The notes under the pieces: model-generated
Told to the model about the DNA's origin: nothing
Database searches by the model: none
The model's input: the letters and a program-made list of their open reading frames with translations, nothing else
Position numbers and translations under genes: made by a program
Assembly: GCF_000717175.1 (NCBI RefSeq)
Contig: NZ_JNYD01000006.1
Span: forward strand, 327,608-391,607
Direction of reading: 5' to 3'
DNA length: 64,000 bases
From: Pseudonocardia autotrophica
GTDB taxonomy: Bacteria; Actinomycetota; Actinomycetes; Mycobacteriales; Pseudonocardiaceae
Shown here: piece after piece, positions 17,277-25,369 of the stretch
Layout of the letters: each line of letters opens with the position of its first letter
Position numbering within the stretch: the stretch's first letter is position 1

Positions 17277-17756
17277 GTGGGTGACGGTGGCGGGCCGCGG
17301 ATGTTCGCTTCGGCGACGGATCTCGTCGCCACCGCGGGAGAGGAACTCGGCCCCGGAGACTGGTTCACCGTCACGCAGGACGTGATCGACCGCTTCGCGG
17401 ATGCGACGGGTGACCACCAGTGGATCCACGTCGATCCCGAGCGGGCGGCGCGGGAGGCGCCGGGCGGCACCACGATCGCCCACGGGATGCTGACCTTCTC
17501 CCTGCTGGGCACCCTGCAACCCTCCGTCTACCAGGTCGCGGCCCAGTCAATTCTGAATGTCGGCGCCAACCGGCTCCGCTTCCTCAGCCCGGTACCGGTC
17601 GACTCGCGGATCCGCCTGCGGGAGGGCGTGGTCGACGGGCAGGAGACGGCTGCGGGCCTTCGGGTCACGTCGTCCGTCACGATCGAGATCGAGGGAGCGC
17701 CGAAGCCGGCCATGGTCGCGGAGATCGTCTTCCTCTACCGGGACGATGTCGCGTGA
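17277..17756 (+). CDS. MaoC-like (R)-specific enoyl-CoA hydratase
   Basis: 159 aa single hot-dog domain. FADATGDHQWIHVDPERA carries the hydratase-2 motif with its catalytic Asp and His, followed by GGTTIAHGMLTFSLL. The enzyme hydrates a trans-2-enoyl-CoA to the (3R)-hydroxyacyl-CoA. GTG 17277 is chosen because AAGGAG (17266-17271) is 5 nt upstream; GTG 17271 would overlap that site. Its stop overlaps the next start. Together with the MFE-2-like SDR at 31240 it would complete an R-specific beta-oxidation branch. Confidence 0.9.
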   Translation: MGDGGGPRMFASATDLVATAGEELGPGDWFTVTQDVIDRFADATGDHQWIHVDPERAAREAPGGTTIAHGMLTFSLLGTLQPSVYQVAAQSILNVGANRLRFLSPVPVDSRIRLREGVVDGQETAAGLRVTSSVTIEIEGAPKPAMVAEIVFLYRDDVA

Positions 17757-18550
17757 CCGAGCTGCGGGCCGAGCTCACCGAGGGGGTGCTGCGTCTGGTC
17801 CTGGACCGGCCGCAGCGGCTCAACGCCCTGACCGCCCCGATGCTCGACGCGTTGTGCGACCGGGTGGAGGAGGCCGAGGCCGACGCGGCCGTGCGCGCCG
17901 TCGTCCTCACCGGTGCGGGCCGTGCGTTCTGCGCGGGAGCGGACCTCCAGGCGGACTCGGGCAACACCGCCGACGGGCGCGCCGCGGGCCCCGTCGCCGG
18001 CCGTGAGGCCACACTCCAGGCGGCACACCGGGCGGTGGTGGCGCTGCGCAGGCTGCGCAAGCCCGTCGTCGCGGGGGTGAACGGGCCCGCCGTCGGTGTC
18101 GGGGTGGCGCTCACGCTGGCGTGCGATCTGGTCGTGGCGGACGAGTCGGCCTACTTCCTGCTGGCCTTCCGGGACGTCGGCCTGATGCCCGACGGCGGGC
18201 TCACCGCCCTGCTGCCCGCGGTCGTCGGGCGCACCCGGGCGTTGGAGATGTCCCTGCTCGGGGAACGGGTCCCCGCCGCGACGGCACAGGAGTGGGGGAT
18301 GGTCACCCGCGTGGCCGAGGCCGGCCGCTTCGACGAGGTGCTCTACACCGTCGCGCGGCGCGTCGCCGAGGGGCCGACCATGGCCCACGGGTTCACCAAA
18401 CGGGCCGTCGACGACGCCATCCGCGGACTGCTCGCCGAGGCCATGGAACGTGAGATCGACTCGGTCGGCGTGCTCACCGGCACGGCCGACCATGCCGAGG
18501 GCGTGGCGGCCTTCCGCGAGCGCCGCCCGCCGGTGTTCCGGGGCGCCTGA
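17753..18550 (+). CDS. Enoyl-CoA hydratase/isomerase, PaaG-like
   Basis: 265 aa crotonase-fold protein. GRAFCAGADLQ forms part of the oxyanion hole; GPAVGVGVALTLACDLVVAD and the LAFRDVGLMPDGG segment follow. The Asp in MPDGG, with no Glu in the usual hydratase position, is the PaaG/delta3-delta2 isomerase pattern, so double-bond shifting may be its real task. GTG overlaps the MaoC stop (GTGA). It sits in the inducible unit that starts at box c. Confidence 0.88.
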   Translation: MTELRAELTEGVLRLVLDRPQRLNALTAPMLDALCDRVEEAEADAAVRAVVLTGAGRAFCAGADLQADSGNTADGRAAGPVAGREATLQAAHRAVVALRRLRKPVVAGVNGPAVGVGVALTLACDLVVADESAYFLLAFRDVGLMPDGGLTALLPAVVGRTRALEMSLLGERVPAATAQEWGMVTRVAEAGRFDEVLYTVARRVAEGPTMAHGFTKRAVDDAIRGLLAEAMEREIDSVGVLTGTADHAEGVAAFRERRPPVFRGA

Positions 18551-18578
18551 GCGCCCCGCCGACCGAAGGAGCGCGGCG

Positions 18579-20123
18579 ATGGAGCCGTCCCGGACCCTGA
18601 CCGACGCCGTCGTGATCGACGGGCGGCGGCGTTCCCGCGACTCGGTCCGCGAGCGGGGCGCACGCGCCGCGACCACCTTCGACGCTCTCGGTGTCGGCCC
18701 CGAGCAGACCGTCGGACTCCTGCTGCGCAACGACTTCGCCTTCCTCGAGGCCACCATCGGAGCCGGCCTGAGTGGGCGGTTCAGCGTGCCGATGAACTGG
18801 CACAACACCCCCCAAGAGCTCGACCACCTGCTGCGGGACAGCGCGCCTGCGGTGGTCATCGGCCACGCCGATCTGCTGCTCGCGGCCTCGTCCGTGCTGC
18901 CACCGGTGCCCGTCCTCGTGGTCCCGGTCGAGGGCCGGGCACCGGGGGAGTGTCCCGACGAGCGGCGGGCCCTCGCCGAGATCCCCGGCGCGCGGCCGTG
19001 GGCGGCGACGGTCGACGCCCACGAGCCCGCCGACGGCACGTTCGACGGCAACCTGGGCGCGATCATCTACACCTCGGGCACCACGGGGAGACCCAAGGGC
19101 GTCTACCGCTACCCCATGGACGGGGCGATCCTCGACGGGTTCACGGCCGCGCAGGAGATGATCTTCGGCATGGGTCCGGGCGCCCGCGGCCTCGTCCTCG
19201 GACCCCTGTACCACTCCTCGCCGGACTCCAGTGCACGTCGTGCCCTCGCGCGCGCCGACCTGCTGGTGATGCAGTCGCGCTTCGATCCCGAGGGGGTCCT
19301 CGCGGCGATCGAGGAGTACGGGATCACCGACATCGTCATGGTGCCGACGATGTTCGTGCGGCTGCTCGCGCTGCCCGAGGAGGTCCGCGACCGCTACGAC
19401 GTGTCGACGCTGCGATCGGTGACCCACACCGGCGGGCCGTGCCCGGTCGAGATCAAACGCCGCATGATCACCTGGTGGGGCCCGGTGATCAACGAGACCT
19501 ACGGCGGGACGGAGATGGGCTGCGCCTTCTTCTGCCGGTCCGACGAGTGGCTGCGTAAGCCGGGAACCGCGGGCCGCCCGCTGGAGGGGCTGACCTTCGA
19601 GCTCGTCGGAGCGGACGGGTCCCCTGTGCCGCCGGGCGAGGTCGGCGAGATCTACGCGCGCAACCGGTTCTACGGGGACTTCACCTACCTGGGACGCGAC
19701 GACCAGCGGGCGGAGGTGGCCCGCGGCGAGCTGATCACCCTGGGCGACATGGGCTACGTCGACGCCGACGGATACCTGTTCCTGACCGACCGCAAGCGGG
19801 ACATGATCATCTCGGGCGGTGTGAACATCTACCCCGCGGAGATCGAGGCCGCGCTGATCCTGCTCGACGGCGTCGCCGACTGTGCCGTGTTCGGCGTTCC
19901 GGACGAGGAGTTCGGCGAGTCCATCGTGGCCGCCGTCCAGCTCGTGCCCGGTGTCGTCCTGACCGAGGGTGAGGTGCAAGAGCGTCTCCGCCGCGTGCTC
20001 AGTGCCTACAAGGTCCCGCGCCGGGTGGAGTTCCACGACCGCCTGCCCCGCGAGGAGACCGGGAAGATCTTCAAGCGGAAGCTGCGCGACCCCTACTGGG
20101 CGGGCCGTTCCCGGGCCGTCTGA
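18579..20123 (+). CDS. Acyl-CoA synthetase (AMP-dependent), paralogue 1
   Basis: 514 aa, complete: P-loop IIYTSGTTGRPKG, YGGTEMG adenine region, DMGYVDADGYLFLTDRKRDM hinge and EETGKIFKRKLR with the catalytic Lys. GAAGGAG precedes ATG 18579. It lacks an obvious large N-terminal extension and resembles ligases acting on cyclic or bulky carboxylates, but that is inference. The protein is strikingly similar along its whole length to the ligase at 33719-35254 (for example THTGGPCP, WWGP, YGGTEMGCAFFC and the C-terminus), so the two arose by duplication. Confidence 0.93.
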   Translation: MEPSRTLTDAVVIDGRRRSRDSVRERGARAATTFDALGVGPEQTVGLLLRNDFAFLEATIGAGLSGRFSVPMNWHNTPQELDHLLRDSAPAVVIGHADLLLAASSVLPPVPVLVVPVEGRAPGECPDERRALAEIPGARPWAATVDAHEPADGTFDGNLGAIIYTSGTTGRPKGVYRYPMDGAILDGFTAAQEMIFGMGPGARGLVLGPLYHSSPDSSARRALARADLLVMQSRFDPEGVLAAIEEYGITDIVMVPTMFVRLLALPEEVRDRYDVSTLRSVTHTGGPCPVEIKRRMITWWGPVINETYGGTEMGCAFFCRSDEWLRKPGTAGRPLEGLTFELVGADGSPVPPGEVGEIYARNRFYGDFTYLGRDDQRAEVARGELITLGDMGYVDADGYLFLTDRKRDMIISGGVNIYPAEIEAALILLDGVADCAVFGVPDEEFGESIVAAVQLVPGVVLTEGEVQERLRRVLSAYKVPRRVEFHDRLPREETGKIFKRKLRDPYWAGRSRAV

Positions 20124-20149
20124 TCCACCCGTCCACACCAGGAGGAACC

Positions 20150-20533
20150 ATGGCCGATCACCGTGCAACGATCACCGAACTCTACCGGATGCTGGACGCC
20201 TCGGACCGAGCGTCCGTCGGTCGCCTGTTCACCGGTGAGGTCGAGTTCCGGTTCGGCAACTCACAGCCGGGCCGCGGGGACGAGGCGCTGTTCGCCGTCG
20301 GGCGCAGGCTGCGCGCCGTGGCCCCGGAGGTTCTCCACGACCTGCGCACCGTGTTCGTCGACGCCGAGGCGGACGTCGCGGTTGCGGAGATCGACATGAC
20401 CTACCGCGGTCCCGACCGTGTCCTTGAGGCCCCCGCGACCGCGGTCTTCCGCTTCGACCAGGCCGGGCTGATCACCCACTACCACGTCTACCTCGACATC
20501 TCTCCGCTCGGACTGGACACCTCGACCTGGTGA
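20150..20533 (+). CDS. SnoaL-like/NTF2-fold protein, paralogue 1
   Basis: 127 aa, single NTF2-like alpha+beta cone. Start ATG 20150 follows AGGAGG. Visible features are the N-terminal helix (TITELYRMLDASDRASVGRL), FRFGNS and the strand-rich C-terminus LITHYHVYLDISPLGLDTST. Relatives act as isomerases, cyclases or dehydratases of small acids; no catalytic residues can be assigned. A close relative with the same HYHVY and VDTATW ending is encoded at 48972-49361. It is the last gene of the 17277 unit. Confidence 0.87.
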   Translation: MADHRATITELYRMLDASDRASVGRLFTGEVEFRFGNSQPGRGDEALFAVGRRLRAVAPEVLHDLRTVFVDAEADVAVAEIDMTYRGPDRVLEAPATAVFRFDQAGLITHYHVYLDISPLGLDTSTW

Positions 20534-20669
20534 CGCTGCGTCCGCTTGGCGCATCGACATGTCGTCCTGCTGCGCCGTCCACTCACGCTGCGGAGATCGC
20601 CTGCGTCGTCTGATATCACTCTGCGTGTGCTGTTCGTGTCTGCGGCGCGACGGAGTGGGGGCCGGTGGG

Positions 20670-23081
20670 GTGTTGTCGGAAGTCACGTTCGCGGAGATCG
20701 CCGATCTCGTTCGTCGGGAGGTCGAGCGGGGGTACGAGTCCGAGAAGCAGGAGGGCCGTCGGCGCCTCCTCGGTGTCGTCGATGGCTTGGCAGCCGACGA
20801 GGGCGATGACGTGGATGCCCGCGCGGTTCAGGGCCGAACCTGGCGGGTCGCCCAGATCGAGGTCTCGGGGATCGGTGGCATCAGCCGACTCGTCCCGTCC
20901 CCCGTGACGTTCCTGCCCGTCCGAGGGATCACCGTCATCCGCGGTCTGAACGGGCAGGGAAAGACCAGTCTCGCTCGGGCCCTGGAGTGCGCGCTGAGCG
21001 GTCGCCGAGACCTCGCCGACGAGGTCTCCGGAGAGCTGTGGAACGCCGCGCTGCTCACCCAGGGCAGTGCCGTCGGGACGGTCTCTGTCGGGCTGGTCAG
21101 CGGATCGGCGCGGCTGGACGTGACGGTCGACTTCCCGCGCGACGGTGAGGCGGGCATTCGCGCCGCCCTCGACGAGGGCTCGGGAGCGGAACCGGTCGTG
21201 CTCGGCAGTGGTTGGCAGCGCGCCCTCGCCGCGGCACGGGCGAGCTACAGCTACGGCGCGCTGCAGAGCAGGTTGGTGGAGTCCCGTGCGCTCCAGGGCT
21301 TCCTCGAGGAGCTCCTGCTCCTCGGACCCGCGTGGGAACAGGTCAGGGCCGCCGTGAGCGATCGTGCCGAGCGGGCGACCGAGGCGAAGCGCACGGTCGA
21401 GAACGCCCTGACAGCCGGGAAGCGGCGAGAGCGGGAGATTCGGGAGCGGATCAGCGCCCATGGAGTTGTGGACCCGCCACCGTCGATCCTCTGGCCGCGG
21501 GTTCAAGCGGGCCTCGACGCCGATGCGTGGCTGCGAAGCCTCGACCTGGGCGCCGAGTCCAACGGATCGGTACGGGTGTCGGGTGACCACGAACAGCGGA
21601 TCGCGGACATCAGGTGCGCGCTCATCGACGCCGAGGCGCGGCTCGACCTCGCCGAGCAGGCGCTCGATGCTCCTGGCATCGCCGGTGCGGCCCACCACAT
21701 CGAGCAGATCCTCGCCATCGACGCTATCGACGACGCGGTCTGCCCGCTCTGCGGTGCCGCGTCCGCGTGGCGTGACCATGCCCGCGAGGTCGTCGCAGGC
21801 CTGCGCGACCGCTCCGAGGCGGCAGGCCTCGTCATGGGGGCTCTGACGGACCTGCGGGACTGGGCCACCGCGGAGCTGGAGCCGCTCCTGGCGAGCGAGA
21901 TCACGGGTGGCCCCGAGGCCGAGCTCACGGCGTTCCGCGAGGCCACGGCGCAGGGATGTCACGCCCGCTCAGCCGCTCACGCGTGTGCCGGACCACTGCT
22001 CGCGGCGGTGACGTCGCAGCCGTACCGCGACTGGCTGGAGACGATGCGGTCGTGGTCGCAGGCCGCGGTCGCTTGGCGAGACGAGCTCGTGACGATCACC
22101 CGAACGTGCGCGGACGTGATGCGGGAGAACATGGCTGCCGCCGCCGACGCCGGAGTGTGGAAGAAGGCGCAGGACACGCTCGACGATCTCCAGCTCACTC
22201 TTCGGCAGAGGCGTCAGGACGCGGTCACCCGGCAGATGCACGCGGCGTTGACCAGGATGCTGCCGGACGCCGCCGTCGAGCTCAGCGCCATCCGGCACCA
22301 GGGCACCATCAAGCAACAGCGGGGTGTCGACGTCACTCTCACCATCGGCGGGCAGGAGGCGACGCTCGGGATGTTGAGCAGCGGCCAGCGCAACGCGCTC
22401 CTGCTGACTCCGCTGACCGTCCTGGACGGCGCCGCGCCCTTCGGCTTCCTCGTCGTCGACGACCCGGTGCACGCGCTGGACGACACCCGCGTGGACCTCC
22501 TCGCCCAGGAGTTCAGCCGGCTCGCCGGCGAACGGCAGGTGATCGTGTTGACCCACGATCCCAGGCTCGAGGAGCACCTGCGCGCCCGCCACGCCGACCT
22601 CACCGTGGTGGAGCTGTACCGCGATCCCGTCGCCCGGACGGTGTCCTGGACCCGCCACACCGAGCCCTGGCAGTCACTTCTCGACGACGCCCGAGAAATC
22701 AGGAAGAGCGCCACGACGGACGGCTGGGCCTACACGGAACCCCTGATGTCCGTCGTGGCCGGTCTGTGTCGCACAGCGGTGGACGGCGCCATCCGGCAGG
22801 CCACGATCACCCGCGCGGTACAGCGTTCCGAGGACGTCGAGCAGGCTCTGACGGACCTGGCGGATGCGCTCACGACCGGAGCGAGGATCAAGCTCGTGAC
22901 GGCCTCGGCGGGCGGCAAGACCGAGTTGCCCGCCCTCGAGCGTGCGCGGGCGGGGCACCTGCGGTTCTGGAACGAAGGAGCGCACGGTCAGCTCGACGAG
23001 ACCGTCGACCTCGACGCGGTTCTCGATGTCACCGAGGCCGCGTGCCGCGAGCTCGCCGATCACGACTGGGCGCAGGGCTGA
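20670..23081 (+). CDS. Rad50/SMC-like AAA ATPase with zinc-hook motif
   Basis: About 803 aa. In order: N-terminal helical leader, Walker A GLNGQGKTS near residue 92, long helical region with a single CPLCG near 358 (the CxxC that dimerises Rad50-type hooks), ABC signature LSSGQRNALLL near 569, Walker B FLVVDDPVHALDD near 593 and H-loop VIVLTHDPR near 624. The C-terminal 200 residues contain RFWNEGAHG, which recalls helical domains of toxin/defence ATPases. The start is uncertain: GTG 20670 is preferred; upstream ATG 20559 would add a Cys-rich leader that looks non-coding. Nothing links it to catabolism; a DNA-directed defence or repair role is likely. Confidence 0.85.
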   Translation: MLSEVTFAEIADLVRREVERGYESEKQEGRRRLLGVVDGLAADEGDDVDARAVQGRTWRVAQIEVSGIGGISRLVPSPVTFLPVRGITVIRGLNGQGKTSLARALECALSGRRDLADEVSGELWNAALLTQGSAVGTVSVGLVSGSARLDVTVDFPRDGEAGIRAALDEGSGAEPVVLGSGWQRALAAARASYSYGALQSRLVESRALQGFLEELLLLGPAWEQVRAAVSDRAERATEAKRTVENALTAGKRREREIRERISAHGVVDPPPSILWPRVQAGLDADAWLRSLDLGAESNGSVRVSGDHEQRIADIRCALIDAEARLDLAEQALDAPGIAGAAHHIEQILAIDAIDDAVCPLCGAASAWRDHAREVVAGLRDRSEAAGLVMGALTDLRDWATAELEPLLASEITGGPEAELTAFREATAQGCHARSAAHACAGPLLAAVTSQPYRDWLETMRSWSQAAVAWRDELVTITRTCADVMRENMAAAADAGVWKKAQDTLDDLQLTLRQRRQDAVTRQMHAALTRMLPDAAVELSAIRHQGTIKQQRGVDVTLTIGGQEATLGMLSSGQRNALLLTPLTVLDGAAPFGFLVVDDPVHALDDTRVDLLAQEFSRLAGERQVIVLTHDPRLEEHLRARHADLTVVELYRDPVARTVSWTRHTEPWQSLLDDAREIRKSATTDGWAYTEPLMSVVAGLCRTAVDGAIRQATITRAVQRSEDVEQALTDLADALTTGARIKLVTASAGGKTELPALERARAGHLRFWNEGAHGQLDETVDLDAVLDVTEAACRELADHDWAQG

Positions 23082-23085
23082 GCCG

Positions 23086-23418
23086 GTGCGTCCGGCCGTC
23101 GACCGCCGCATACGCGTCCTCATCGTGCGCCGACGCCTGGAGGAGGTCGCCGCCACCCTCGTCGAACGGGCGACCGGGCGGCGTCCGGCGCAGCATCGGG
23201 TGGTGCGCCGGCGCCTTCTGCTGCTCTCGGCGGGGGTACCCGCCGAGCGGTGGCCCGGGGTGCACGCCGTCGCCAGGCAGGCCGCGAGCGTCTACGAGGC
23301 GACGTCGGCCGTCCTGCACAGCAACTGTGCCTTCGGGGACGTCCCGGAGCATCTCGTGAGGGAGTGGGAGGCCGTCGTCGTCCGGGCCGAGTCGGAGTGT
23401 CCCGCCGCCGGCGCCTGA
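23086..23418 (+). CDS. Small protein of unknown function, partner of the ATPase
   Basis: 110 aa starting at GTG 23086, 4 nt after the ATPase stop, and ending before the convergent CaiB gene. The N-terminal half is Arg-rich and basic (RRIRVLIVRRRLEEV, RRPAQHRVVRRRLLLL); the C-terminal half is helical with YEATSAVLHSNCAFGDVPEH. I do not recognise the family. The basic half could bind nucleic acid and the tight spacing argues that it works with the Rad50-like ATPase. No membrane segment or signal peptide is visible. Confidence 0.7.
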   Translation: MRPAVDRRIRVLIVRRRLEEVAATLVERATGRRPAQHRVVRRRLLLLSAGVPAERWPGVHAVARQAASVYEATSAVLHSNCAFGDVPEHLVREWEAVVVRAESECPAAGA

Positions 23419-23429
23419 CGCGGGTCGGG

Positions 23430-24581
23430 TCAACTCGTCGCCGCGGCGATCTCCACCTCGGAGAGCCCGAACTCGGCGAGCACCGCGGCGGTGTCCGCGC
23501 CCGGGCGGTCGGCGTAGCCGTCGTCCGGGTGAGGCTCGACCAGGCCCGGGACCAGGGCGAACGACGCCGGCCCGGCGGAGGTCCACGCCTGCGCCCGCTG
23601 CCAGGCCTCCGGCACCGTCAGGACCGGGGTGACGGCCGCCCCGGCCAGGAGGGTGCACCATTCGTCGCGTTCGCGGGTCGCGAACACCTCGGCGAGTGCC
23701 TTCTCGAGCGCGGGCCACGTCTCCTGGTCGGCCTGGGTGTCCGCGTACTCGGTGAGCCCGGTGCCGCGGCACAGCTCGGCGTAGAACTTCGGCTCGATCG
23801 CGCCGACCGTGACCCAGCCGCCGTCTCGGGTGCGGTAGCTGCGGTAGTAGGGCGCGGCACCGTTGAGCATCCCGTGGCGCCACGACGGGTCGGGGGTGCC
23901 CGCCCGCGTCATCGCCTCGACCGGGGCGAGCATGGCCAGCACACTGCGGACCATCGCGACGTCGAGGTACTGGGCCTCGGAGCCCCGGCGGGCGCCGTGC
24001 AGGGCGCCGAGGATCGCGATCGCGGTGATGAGCCCGCCGCCCGCCAGGTCGGCGACCAGGTTCAGCGGGATGCCGGGCTCGTCCTCGCCGGACGAGGTCA
24101 GCGAGAGGACCCCGGCCTCGGAGAGGTAGTTGTTGTCGTGGCCGGGGCGCTGGGCGTCCGGGCCCTCCTGGCCGTACCCGGTGACCGCGCAGTAGACGAC
24201 GTTCGGCCGCAGCCCGCGGGCCGTCTCGAAGCCGATGCCGAGGCGATCCGCCACGCCCGGCCGGAACCCCTCGACCACGACGTCCGCGCCGGCGATCAGG
24301 GCCTGTGCTGCTCGGCGCCCCGCGTCGGTGCGCAGGTCCAGCGCTACGGACCGACGACCCCGCCAGAAGGGGTGGTCGCCGTTGGCCCGTGCGCTCGCCG
24401 CCCGGTAGAGCGGCGACTCGCCGCCGCCGCCGGGCGGCTCGACGCTGATCACCCGGGCGCCGAGGTCGGCGAGGACGCGGGTGCCGAACAGACCCGGTGC
24501 GTAGCGGCTGAAGTCGACGACGGTGACGTCGTCGAGCGGGCGGGTGCGCACTGCTCCGCCGCTCACTCCTGAGCTGCTCAC
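23430..24581 (-). CDS. CaiB/BaiF family CoA-transferase (class III)
   Basis: 383 aa. RPLDDVTVVDFSRYAPGLFG is the family N-terminus (VxDxSxxxxGP type), YCAVTGYGQEGP the conserved core strand, and NLVADLAGGG carries the Asp that forms the acyl-enzyme anhydride. It moves CoA between carboxylic acids. GTG 24581 overlaps the preceding stop (GTGA). It is the last gene of the leftward operon that starts at the CoA-transferase at 29461. It may re-use CoA from a product acyl-CoA to activate the incoming acid. Confidence 0.9.
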   Translation of the reverse strand: MSSSGVSGGAVRTRPLDDVTVVDFSRYAPGLFGTRVLADLGARVISVEPPGGGGESPLYRAASARANGDHPFWRGRRSVALDLRTDAGRRAAQALIAGADVVVEGFRPGVADRLGIGFETARGLRPNVVYCAVTGYGQEGPDAQRPGHDNNYLSEAGVLSLTSSGEDEPGIPLNLVADLAGGGLITAIAILGALHGARRGSEAQYLDVAMVRSVLAMLAPVEAMTRAGTPDPSWRHGMLNGAAPYYRSYRTRDGGWVTVGAIEPKFYAELCRGTGLTEYADTQADQETWPALEKALAEVFATRERDEWCTLLAGAAVTPVLTVPEAWQRAQAWTSAGPASFALVPGLVEPHPDDGYADRPGADTAAVLAEFGLSEVEIAAATS

Positions 24582-25369
24582 TTCTCGGCGGCCCAGCGCG
24601 GGGAGCGCTTCTCGGCGAAGGCGGCGAGGCCCTCCGCGGCGTCGGGCATGGTGAGCGCGACGCCCAGGTTCGCGTGCAGCAGGGCCAGGCGGGCCTGCGG
24701 CTCGTGGTCGACGATCTGGTAGAAGCTCGACCGGCCCAGGGCGATGGCCTGCGGGGAGACCGACCGGAACGCGCGCACGTACTCGGCGACCTGCTTGTCC
24801 AGTTGGTCGGCGGGCACGACATCGGTGAGGAAGCCGATCTCGGCGCCCCGGCGGGCGTCGACCCGCTCGCCGGTCATCATCAGCTTGAGGGCCTGCTTGG
24901 GCGGCATGGACCGGATCAGCGGCAGGCTGATCATGTAGGGCCACAGCCCGACCTTGACCTCGGGGGCGCCGAAGGTCGAGCGGTCCGAGGCGACGACGAG
25001 GTCGCAGGCCAGGGCGACGCCGAAACCCCCGGCCAAGCAGTAGCCGTCGACCCGGGCGATCGTCGGCTTGCCCGCCGCCCACAGCTTGCCGAAGAACGCG
25101 GCGAGGGCGCCGCGCCCCTGGTGCTCCGCCAGCAGGTCGTTCGGCGCGCCCATCTCCTTGAGGTCGCCGCCGGCGCAGAACGCCTTGTCACCCGCGCCGG
25201 TGATCACGATGCAGGCGGTCTCCGGGTCCGCGGCCGCGATGTCCACCGCGCGACCGAGCTCGGCGAGCACGACGTTGTTGAGCGCGTTGCGCTGCTCGGG
25301 GCGGTTGATGGTGACGAAGGAGGCACCGTCGCGGCGCTCCAGCAGGACGTAGGTGAAGGTCTCGCTCAT
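24578..25369 (-). CDS. Enoyl-CoA hydratase/isomerase family protein
   Basis: 263 aa crotonase-fold enzyme: KAFCAGGDLKEMG oxyanion region, LAGGFGVALACDLVVASDRS, and FGAPEVKVGLWPYM, where Glu of PEVK is the usual acid/base. The second Glu of classical hydratases (GGGCEL) is replaced (GGFGVAL), so hydration, isomerisation or hydrolysis are all possible. ATG 25369 overlaps the stop of the acetoacetyl-CoA synthetase (ATGA). The position between a synthetase and a CoA-transferase suggests action on a short branched enoyl-CoA such as a 3-methylglutaconyl-CoA analogue; this is inference. Confidence 0.9.
   Translation of the reverse strand: MSETFTYVLLERRDGASFVTINRPEQRNALNNVVLAELGRAVDIAAADPETACIVITGAGDKAFCAGGDLKEMGAPNDLLAEHQGRGALAAFFGKLWAAGKPTIARVDGYCLAGGFGVALACDLVVASDRSTFGAPEVKVGLWPYMISLPLIRSMPPKQALKLMMTGERVDARRGAEIGFLTDVVPADQLDKQVAEYVRAFRSVSPQAIALGRSSFYQIVDHEPQARLALLHANLGVALTMPDAAEGLAAFAEKRSPRWAAEK

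Noticed and set aside
20559..20669. Upstream ATG start for the Rad50-like ATPase
   Set aside because: It would add 37 residues with many Cys and Arg and no family likeness, and covers the probable promoter; GTG 20670 fits better, though not proven.
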